Shown here piece by piece: positions 58,388-64,000 of a DNA stretch of 64,000 bases. Position 1 is the first letter of the stretch; every line of letters starts with the position of its first letter. A program made the position numbers and the translations under genes. The notes below the pieces were generated by a model. It was not told the origin of the DNA and made no database searches. It was given only the letters and a program-made list of their open reading frames with translations. Source of the stretch: Sabulibacter ruber (GTDB taxonomy: Bacteria; Bacteroidota; Bacteroidia; Cytophagales; Hymenobacteraceae); contig NZ_JAFFID010000001.1 in assembly GCF_017355955.1 (NCBI RefSeq), positions 930,001 through 994,000 on the forward strand. The letters run 5' to 3'.

Positions 58388-59047
58388 ATGGTAGCCAGTT
58401 CCACTTTTAAACAAGAGCTTTTGCTGCGGGAGTACGGCCGCAATGTCCAGAACATTGTTCAGTACATCCTGACGGTGGAAGACCGAGCCAAACGCACCCA
58501 ACTGGCTCAACTGCTCGTGAACCTGATGGGTCGTCTGAACCCTAACGTGAAAGACATCCAGGATGCCCAGCAAACCCTTTGGAATCACCTGTACGTGATG
58601 TCTGACGGCCAACTGGACGTGGATGCGCCGTTTGCGCTCAGCGCCATGGAATATCTCAATGATAAACCGCAGCGGGTAGACTATCCTACGCAGAACCCAA
58701 AATACAAGCATTACGGCACCAACCTGGAGCGCCTCATTGACAAAGCCAAGCAGGTCACAGATCCGCAGGAGCGCGAGGCCGCCATCATTTCCATTGGGAA
58801 ACTGATGAAGGTGTTGTACCGCACCTATAACAAAGACAGCGTGTCTGACGAGGTGATCCTGGAGAACCTGCGCGAACTGTCTCGCGGTGAGTTGGACCTG
58901 AACCCTGCCCTGCTGGAAAAAGGCAATCTGTTTGAAAGCAATGTCAAGGCGCCGCAAGGCCCGGGTAACAACTTCCAGAACAACAACCAGAAGTACAAAA
59001 ACAACCAGAACAAGAATCAGAACCAGAACCGAGGTAAGAATAAATAA
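58388..59047 (+). CDS. DUF4290 protein
   Basis: A 219-residue soluble protein. LLREYGRNVQNIVQYILTVEDRAKRTQLAQLLVNLMGRLNP and YPTQNPKYKHYGTNLERLIDKA are hallmarks of DUF4290, which in Bacteroidota is regularly encoded just before murA. The last 35 residues are an Asn/Gln/Lys-rich low-complexity tail. The function is unknown; the conserved neighbourhood hints at cell-envelope growth. murA starts 6 bp after its stop codon. Confidence 0.88.
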   Translation: MVASSTFKQELLLREYGRNVQNIVQYILTVEDRAKRTQLAQLLVNLMGRLNPNVKDIQDAQQTLWNHLYVMSDGQLDVDAPFALSAMEYLNDKPQRVDYPTQNPKYKHYGTNLERLIDKAKQVTDPQEREAAIISIGKLMKVLYRTYNKDSVSDEVILENLRELSRGELDLNPALLEKGNLFESNVKAPQGPGNNFQNNNQKYKNNQNKNQNQNRGKNK

Positions 59048-59053
59048 GAACGC

Positions 59054-60358
59054 ATGGCTTCTTTTGAAGTAATAGGCGGCCGGCCTTTACACGGCGAGAT
59101 TATCCCGCAAGGGGCTAAAAACGAGGCACTGCAGATCCTTTGCGCCGTACTCATGACCGCTGAGCCGGTTGTCATCTCCAATATTCCCAATATCAGAGAT
59201 GTAAACAAGTTGATTGAATTGCTGCGCGACATGGGTGTGCAGGTGGAGCAAACCGCTCCTGACACCTACGTGTTCAAAGCCGAGGACATCAACCTGGATT
59301 ACCTGACTACTCCAAAATTCATTGAGCAGGCCCGCGCCATCAGAGGTTCTGTGATGATTCTGGGTCCAATGCTGGCCCGTTTTGGCGTGGCCAAACTGCC
59401 TAAACCCGGAGGAGACAAAATCGGCCGCCGTCGTCTGGATACGCACTTTGTAGGCTTTGAGAAGCTAGGCGCCAAGTTCACCTATGACTCCAATGACAGC
59501 TTCTACCACCTGGAAGGCAAAAACCTGAAAGGAACGTACATGCTGTTGGACGAGGCCTCGGTGACCGGAACCGCCAACATTGTGATGGCTGCCGTACTGG
59601 CCGAGGGGATCACCACCATCTACAACGCCGCCTGTGAGCCGTACCTGCAGCAGCTTTGCAAAATGCTGAACCGCATGGGCGCCAAGATCAGCGGCATCGG
59701 GTCTAACCTGCTCATCATTGAGGGCGTGGAGAAACTGGGCGGCACGGAGCACCGCATGTTGCCAGACATGATTGAGATTGGCTCTTTCATTGGTTTGGCG
59801 GGCATGACCGGCTCTGAGATCACCATCAAAGACGCGCAGATCCGGGAATTGGGCTTGATCCCAGACACGTTCCGCCGTTTGGGTATCCAGATGGAGTTCC
59901 GCGGCGATGATATTTTCATCCCGGCGCAGGACCACTACGAGATTGACACCTACATTGACGGCAGCATCCTGACTGTTTCTGACCATACCTGGCCGGGCTT
60001 CACCCCAGACTTGCTGAGCATTGCGCTGGTAGTAGCCACGCAGGCCAAAGGAACCGTGCTCATTCACCAGAAAATGTTTGAGAGCCGCCTCTTCTTTGTA
60101 GACAAACTGATTGACATGGGCGCGCAGATCATCCTCTGCGATCCGCACCGCGCCACCGTAATCGGGCAGAACAAGCAGGTGCCTTTGCGTGGTATCTCCA
60201 TGACTTCGCCGGATATTAGAGCGGGTGTGGCTTTACTCATTGCGGCCCTTTCTGCCGAAGGACGTAGCGTGATCCACAACATTGAGCAGATTGACCGTGG
60301 GTACCAGAACATTGATGGTCGTCTGAATGCCCTGGGCGCACAGATCACCCGTCTGTAA
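59054..60358 (+). CDS. murA: UDP-N-acetylglucosamine 1-carboxyvinyltransferase
   Basis: A 434-residue enzyme for the first committed step of peptidoglycan synthesis. GAKNEALQIL carries the active-site Lys22; PGGDKIGRRRLDTH replaces the familiar PGGC-IG loop, so the residue at the position of E. coli Cys115 is Asp121. Asp at this site is known to keep activity and to prevent covalent inhibition by fosfomycin. The remaining two-domain inverted-barrel sequence is intact through SRLFFVDKLIDMGAQI and the final DRGYQNIDGRL. The protein length is normal. Confidence 0.95.
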   Translation: MASFEVIGGRPLHGEIIPQGAKNEALQILCAVLMTAEPVVISNIPNIRDVNKLIELLRDMGVQVEQTAPDTYVFKAEDINLDYLTTPKFIEQARAIRGSVMILGPMLARFGVAKLPKPGGDKIGRRRLDTHFVGFEKLGAKFTYDSNDSFYHLEGKNLKGTYMLLDEASVTGTANIVMAAVLAEGITTIYNAACEPYLQQLCKMLNRMGAKISGIGSNLLIIEGVEKLGGTEHRMLPDMIEIGSFIGLAGMTGSEITIKDAQIRELGLIPDTFRRLGIQMEFRGDDIFIPAQDHYEIDTYIDGSILTVSDHTWPGFTPDLLSIALVVATQAKGTVLIHQKMFESRLFFVDKLIDMGAQIILCDPHRATVIGQNKQVPLRGISMTSPDIRAGVALLIAALSAEGRSVIHNIEQIDRGYQNIDGRLNALGAQITRL

Positions 60359-60379
60359 GAACCCAACTTTTATACTTTT

Positions 60380-60418
60380 AAATAGAAAGGGAGCCAGAAT
60401 CTGGCTCCCTTTCTATTT
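60380..60418 (+). terminator. Terminator after murA
   Basis: An almost 19-bp perfect stem (AAATAGAAAGGGAGCCAGA and complement) with a 1-3 nt loop and T run. Confidence 0.88.
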
Positions 60419-60454
60419 TTAGGCTGCTTTTTGTCGCATTTTCTCCGGCGCTCT

Positions 60455-60490
60455 GATTTTAGCCTATTTTCCAGAGAAATGCCTGAAAAT
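60455..60490. repeat. Dispersed palindrome family 1, degenerate copy at 60.5 kb
   Basis: ATTTT-AGCCTA-TTTTC, CAGA, GAAA-TGCCTG-AAAAT between murA and the DUF4349 gene. Confidence 0.5.
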
Positions 60491-60628
60491 GAAATATCTA
60501 CGACGCTTGTGGTTCTGCCGGAAGTGGTCCAACAAACGGGTCTGAAACGGCTTTCCAGCAACTTTTATTGTGCTCCGTATTTGGGTTACCTTTTTGATGG
60601 TGAGCGGATTAAGAAGAAAATCCAGCCT

Positions 60629-61435
60629 ATGAAAACCATCTTCCGGCACTCCTTTCCCCTGCTGTTCGGTGCCTCTCTCCTGTTCTTTTCCGGCTGCCAA
60701 GGCCAGCAGGAAATGTCAGTCAATGAAGCAGCCGCTTCTGTAGATTCTGCTGAGACCAACGTTGCCAAAGAGCAAAAAGCAGAGGGCAAACCCACCCACG
60801 TCATCCGGCAGGCGGAGGTCAAATTTAAGGTTGAAAACCTGACAGCCAGCACCCAACGGGTAGAAACGCTGGTGGAACACTCGGGAGCCATTTTGGCCAA
60901 TTCAAACCAGCACCAGACCGACGATACCAGAACCGCCGATTTCGTGATCAGGGTACAGCCCGAGAAGTTCCTGCCCTTGCTGCAGCAGATTCAGAAAGAA
61001 AGTATGCAGCTGGACGTGCGCACCATCACCACCGACGACGTGTCTATGGAATTCGTAGACCTGGAAGCCCGCAAGAAAGCCAAGCTGGCGGTGGAGCAAC
61101 GTTTCATGGGTTTGCTGAAAGAAGCCAAAGACATTCAGCAGATCCTGGAGGTAGAAAACCAACTAAGAACCATCAGGGAGGAAATTGAAAGCGCGGAGGC
61201 GCGGCTTACCTACCTGCAGAACCAAACTGCCCTCAGCACCATCCGGTTGTCTATGTACCAGGTGGTACCGGTCACTGTACCAGAAGAGCCAGGTTTCTTT
61301 ACCAGAGTCCTGGAGGCGGTAAGTACCGGCTGGGAGTTGTTGCTTTCGCTCCTGATCGGGTGTTTTTACCTGTGGCCGCTGTGGCTGGTGGGTGCCGGTA
61401 TCTTGATTTACCTGCGCAAACGGAGTTTGGCTTGA
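60629..61435 (+). CDS. DUF4349 lipoprotein
   Basis: A 268-residue envelope protein. The frame is open from 60431, but ATG 60629 places a type II signal peptide (LLFFSGC, Cys near residue 21) at the N-terminus. HVIRQAEVKFKVENLTASTQRVETLVEHSGAILANSNQ and a coiled coil (KAKLAVEQRFMGLLKEAKDIQQILEVENQLRTIREEIESAEARLTYLQNQT) precede a C-terminal membrane segment (LLLSLLIGCFYLWPLWLVGAGILIYL). This is the DUF4349 arrangement. Function unknown. Confidence 0.85.
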   Translation: MKTIFRHSFPLLFGASLLFFSGCQGQQEMSVNEAAASVDSAETNVAKEQKAEGKPTHVIRQAEVKFKVENLTASTQRVETLVEHSGAILANSNQHQTDDTRTADFVIRVQPEKFLPLLQQIQKESMQLDVRTITTDDVSMEFVDLEARKKAKLAVEQRFMGLLKEAKDIQQILEVENQLRTIREEIESAEARLTYLQNQTALSTIRLSMYQVVPVTVPEEPGFFTRVLEAVSTGWELLLSLLIGCFYLWPLWLVGAGILIYLRKRSLA

Positions 61436-61436
61436 T

Positions 61437-61491
61437 GTTTCAGGGCAGATTTTCAGAAAAGGGCACCAAAACATACGGTTTTGGTGCCCTT
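61437..61491 (+). terminator. Terminator overlapping a family 1 palindrome copy
   Basis: AAGGGCACCAAAAC / GTTTTGGTGCCCTT stem at 61459-61491 followed by a T run. Its left arm is at the same time the right arm of a family 1 copy (TTTC-AGGGCAG-ATTTTC, A, GAAAA-GGGCACC-AAAAC at 61437-61472). Confidence 0.75.
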
Positions 61492-61600
61492 GCTTTTTCT
61501 AGTAATTAAACTCAGAAATCATGCAACCAACGCGGCCTTAAAGGGGTCATAAACTTATACACGCCATAGTTATTATCACCTCAAATTTCGCCACCCCGCC

Positions 61601-62845
61601 ATGAAAGTAGCATTTCTGAAATCGACGTTTCTGAGCATTGCCGGTTCCCTGCTGGTACTTACGGCTGCCTGTCAGCAGGATGATCCGGCCCCCGAAGCCA
61701 ACCTGCCCAATCTTAGGCCCCTGACACCGCAGGAAGTAAAAACCGTGTCGGGCACAAACGACTTTGCGTTCCGGTCTTTTGCTCAGATCAGCAACCTGGA
61801 GGGAAACAAGAACGTGTTCATCTCGCCGCTGAGCTTGAGCATGGCCCTGACCATGACCTACAACGGAGCCGCCAACGGCACCAAAGACGCCATGAAACAA
61901 ACGCTGGGCTTTGGTAATGCGTCTGACGAAGAAATAAACCAATCGTTCAAAAGCCTGGCTGAATTACTGGTTGGCATTGACAAAACCGTGCAGTTTACCT
62001 CGGCTAATTCTCTGTGGCTGAACAATGATTTCCAAGTACTGGCCCCATTTGTGAGTACCAACCAGAACTACTTTCAGGCCACCGTGAAGGAGCTGGATTT
62101 TTCGTCTTCCGGAGCCAAGGAGGAAATCAACAATTGGGTGACCGAGAAAACCAAGGGCAAGATCAAAACCATTGTGGACCAGGTGCGGCCCGACCACCTG
62201 ATGTTCCTGATCAACGCCATCTACTTTAAAGGCACCTGGACCTACCAATTTGATAAGAACCTGACCCAACCCCGGCCCTTTAAGCTGGAAGACGGCAGCA
62301 CGATATCGCACCCGTTTATGAACCTGAAGAAAGGCCGTTACCTCACCTACCGCGACGCCACCAAACAGGTCATTGACCTGCCTTACGGCAACAAGCAGTA
62401 CAGCATGACGCTGGTTGTGCCGGGCCAGAACCACACCGTGCAGGATATTTTACCAGAATTGTCGGTGAACAACCTGAACAAGTGGCTCTCTGAAGCCGAT
62501 TCATCGTCGCTGGAACTGTACATGCCTAAATTTAAACTTGAGTTGAAGTACTCTGAGAACCTGAAAACCGCCCTGAAAAACCTGGGCATGGGCGTGGCCT
62601 TCACTGACCAGGCCGATTTTAGCCGTATGATTCCTGGCGGTGGATTGAGCATTTCAGAGGTAAACCACAAAACATTTGTAGAGGTGAACGAAGAAGGCAC
62701 CGAAGCCGCCGCGGCTACCTCGGTGGGTATTGTGGTCACGTCTCTGCCGCCATCCATTACGGTGGACAAACCCTTTGTTTTCCTGATCAGGGAGAAATCT
62801 ACCAACGCCATCCTGTTCATCGGCAAGCTGATGCGGCCTGAGTAA
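61601..62845 (+). CDS. Serpin-family protease inhibitor, lipoprotein
   Basis: A 414-residue serpin with a lipobox signal (LVLTAAC, Cys near residue 24). NKNVFISPLSLSMALTMTYNGAANGTKDAM, NAIYFKGTWTYQFD, VIDLPYGNKQYSMTLVVPG and NHKTFVEVNEEGTEAAAATS lead to the C-terminal DKPFVFLIREKSTNAILFIGKL. The reactive-loop hinge EEGTEAAAAT has small residues as in inhibitory serpins. By alignment with alpha-1-antitrypsin, P1-P1' is Thr380-Ser381. It is probably anchored in the envelope and traps serine or cysteine proteases. Confidence 0.93.
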   Translation: MKVAFLKSTFLSIAGSLLVLTAACQQDDPAPEANLPNLRPLTPQEVKTVSGTNDFAFRSFAQISNLEGNKNVFISPLSLSMALTMTYNGAANGTKDAMKQTLGFGNASDEEINQSFKSLAELLVGIDKTVQFTSANSLWLNNDFQVLAPFVSTNQNYFQATVKELDFSSSGAKEEINNWVTEKTKGKIKTIVDQVRPDHLMFLINAIYFKGTWTYQFDKNLTQPRPFKLEDGSTISHPFMNLKKGRYLTYRDATKQVIDLPYGNKQYSMTLVVPGQNHTVQDILPELSVNNLNKWLSEADSSSLELYMPKFKLELKYSENLKTALKNLGMGVAFTDQADFSRMIPGGGLSISEVNHKTFVEVNEEGTEAAAATSVGIVVTSLPPSITVDKPFVFLIREKSTNAILFIGKLMRPE

Positions 62846-62877
62846 CTCAAACCAACCTTCAACCAACCGGAAACAGA

Positions 62878-62925
62878 AAACCCGTTTTAGGGCCATTTAC
62901 TCAAAAAGGGCACTAAAACGGGTTT
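62878..62925 (+). repeat. Dispersed palindrome family 1, copy at 62.9 kb (terminator-like)
   Basis: AAACCCGTTTT-AGGGCCA-TTT, ACTC, AAAAA-GGGCACT-AAAACGGGTTT followed by ATTTTTT. It lies after the serpin gene and can act as its terminator. Confidence 0.75.
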
Positions 62926-62955
62926 ATTTTTTGGAACACCTATCAGGAAATCCGG

Positions 62956-63047
62956 CACTCACTCACTCACTCACTCACTCACTCACTCACTCACTCACTC
63001 ACTCACTCACTCACTCACTCACTCACTCACTCACTCACTCACTCACT
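62956..63047. repeat. CACT tetranucleotide microsatellite, 23 copies
   Basis: A 92-bp perfect tandem array of CACT between the convergent serpin and methyltransferase genes. The last three codons and the stop codon of the methyltransferase lie inside it. On the minus strand the repeat reads GTGA and meets a stop in any frame. Confidence 0.97.
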
Positions 63048-64000
63048 TTCCGGCTGCCCCGGTACAGTTCGTATTTGAACAGGCGGCACTCAATTGGGCC
63101 GTTGTAGAGCGGGATACGGCGTGAAGGTTTCAGGCCGATGTACTTGGCGGCCTCCAGATTTCCGGTAAAGATGCAGGCATCCCAGTCCTGGAAATTGGCT
63201 TTGAGCGTATCTCCGATGGTTTTGTAAAGGCCGTTGATCTCGCGCTCATCCCCGATACGCTCTCCGTAGGGAGGGTTCATGATCAGCAAACCTTTGTCGG
63301 TGGGTTTCATGGCGTCTTTAAAATCCAGTTCCTTTACGCGCACAAACTCATCCAGCTCGGCGTACTCCAGGTTCTGGAAGGTGGCTTCCACAAAATCGGG
63401 GTCAATGTCTGAGCCGTAGATCTCCACCTCGTTTTCCAGGTCTTCTTTGGCCACGGTATCCTGGTACACACGCCGGTACAGGGCGGCATCATAGTCGGGC
63501 CAACGCATGAACCCGTAATCTTTGCGGTACACGCCCGGGGCTATGTTGTGGGCCAGCATGGCCGCCTCGGTGAGGAACGTGCCGGAGCCGCACATGGGGT
63601 CATACAGCGGGGTTTTCTTGTCCCAGCCGCTCAGGAGCAGAATGCCAGCGGCCAGTACCTCGTTCAGCGGAGCCACGTTGGTCTGCTGCCGGTAGCCACG
63701 ACGATGCAGCGAATCGCCGGAGGAGTCCAGGGCCAGGGTTACGATGTTTTCGTGCATGTGCAGGTTCAGACGGACATCGGGCGTGGTCACGTCAATATTG
63801 GGACGCCGGCCGGTCTTCTCCCGGAACTGGTCTACAATGGCGTCTTTGGTCAACTGCGATACATACAGGGAGTGCTCAAACGTGGACCGCGAAACCACCG
63901 CGTTGATGGCGAAGGTATCGTTCAGGCTCATGTACAGGTCCCAGTCAATCTCGCGCACTTTCAGATACAGCTCTTTTTCATCGCGGGCCTTGAACTGAGC
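63035..64000 (-). CDS. RlmL-type rRNA (guanine-N2)-methyltransferase, 5'-truncated by window edge
   Basis: C-terminal 322 residues of a THUMP-domain class I methyltransferase (YcbY/RlmL N-terminal half type) that methylates 23S rRNA. The frame is open to base 64000, so the true start is outside. RRPNIDVTTPDVRLNLHMHENIVTLALDSSGDSLHRRGYR ends the THUMP part; YDPMCGSGTFLTEAAMLA and IYGSDIDPDF bind S-adenosylmethionine; LLIMNPPYGERIGDE is the catalytic NPPY motif. The protein ends RGSRKVSE, with the last VSE encoded by the CACT microsatellite. Confidence 0.9.
   Translation of the reverse strand, partial: AQFKARDEKELYLKVREIDWDLYMSLNDTFAINAVVSRSTFEHSLYVSQLTKDAIVDQFREKTGRRPNIDVTTPDVRLNLHMHENIVTLALDSSGDSLHRRGYRQQTNVAPLNEVLAAGILLLSGWDKKTPLYDPMCGSGTFLTEAAMLAHNIAPGVYRKDYGFMRWPDYDAALYRRVYQDTVAKEDLENEVEIYGSDIDPDFVEATFQNLEYAELDEFVRVKELDFKDAMKPTDKGLLIMNPPYGERIGDEREINGLYKTIGDTLKANFQDWDACIFTGNLEAAKYIGLKPSRRIPLYNGPIECRLFKYELYRGSRKVSE

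Noticed and set aside
62956..63047. CACT array considered as a CRISPR or as a coding repeat
   Set aside because: There are no spacers between repeats, and the unit is 4 bp. It is a simple microsatellite.
1..64000. Search by eye for tRNA, rRNA, insertion-sequence transposases, integrases and att sites
   Set aside because: No segment had the cloverleaf landmarks, rRNA signatures or DDE/HUH/tyrosine-recombinase motifs; a tRNAscan and profile search would be needed to be certain.

Overview
The window looks like a chromosomal segment of a Bacteroidota bacterium of order Cytophagales, most likely family Hymenobacteraceae (a Rufibacter-, Nibribacter- or Pontibacter-like genus). The family-level placement is inference. 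It rests on gldC, a type IX secretion plug-domain protein, an STN-type TonB receptor with a DUF4249 partner, DUF4290, DUF3109 and DUF6340 proteins, a menaquinone cluster, and promoters of the Bacteroidota type (-33 TTTG, about 20 bp, -7 TAnnTTTG). The two best promoters are upstream of the pyruvate dehydrogenase E2 gene and of the DUF3109 gene. Base composition is moderately GC-rich, with two clear exceptions: an AT-richer islet near 1340-2960 and a very GC-rich gene at 23134-25056. No rRNA, tRNA, CRISPR array, phage or insertion-sequence gene was recognised.

Layout. 1-1300: 3' part of an NCS2 purine permease and a hotdog thioesterase. 1340-2960: three small orphan genes. 2961-7500: sialate O-acetylesterase, GH5 endoglucanase, dCTP deaminase and a secreted protein. 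7550-12700: gldC, dnaN, a lipoprotein resembling protease prodomains, an N-acyl-D-amino-acid deacylase and a VOC protein. 12717-19845 (minus strand): a menaquinone cluster menI-menF-menD-(two DoxX genes)-menB-menE. 19898-25056: a histidine phosphatase, the PDH E2 subunit, a repeat-rich 750-bp spacer and a NagB-like/LmbE fusion. 25402-33862: hslV, a deoxyhypusine-synthase-like protein, a DUF4136 lipoprotein, a PLP decarboxylase, a 2H phosphoesterase, an ABC-F ATPase and the T9SS plug protein. 34199-39793: a 2-hydroxyacid dehydrogenase, mgtE and rsmA on the minus strand, divergent from pepA-pdxA. 40167-45796: the yceD-rpmF-plsX-fabH-efp-accB-accC block, joining ribosome, fatty-acid initiation and EF-P functions. 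45914-48039: a DUF6340 lipoprotein, a DUF3109 protein and an STAS-like protein. 48493-55705: a four-gene outer-membrane locus (secreted protein, STN TonB receptor, DUF4249 lipoprotein, MG2-like protein). 55956-64000: a UvrD-type helicase, DUF4290, murA, a DUF4349 lipoprotein, a lipoprotein serpin, and the 3' part of an RlmL-type methyltransferase whose stop codon lies in a 23-copy CACT microsatellite.

The strongest unexplained signal is a dispersed intergenic palindrome family with the pattern GTTTT-N7-TTTTC-N(1-4)-GAAAA-N7-AAAAC. About twenty copies are recognisable in 64 kb, mostly just after stop codons. The best copies show compensatory changes between arms, and one copy-like segment lies in frame inside menD. 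At least four other repeat families occupy the spacers at 13.9, 22.7-22.9, 34.0 and 58.2-58.3 kb. Other points of interest are MurA with Asp at the usual catalytic/fosfomycin Cys position, a bacterial deoxyhypusine-synthase homologue that keeps the active-site Lys, a predicted inhibitory serpin lipoprotein, and a protease-prodomain-like lipoprotein with no protease attached.
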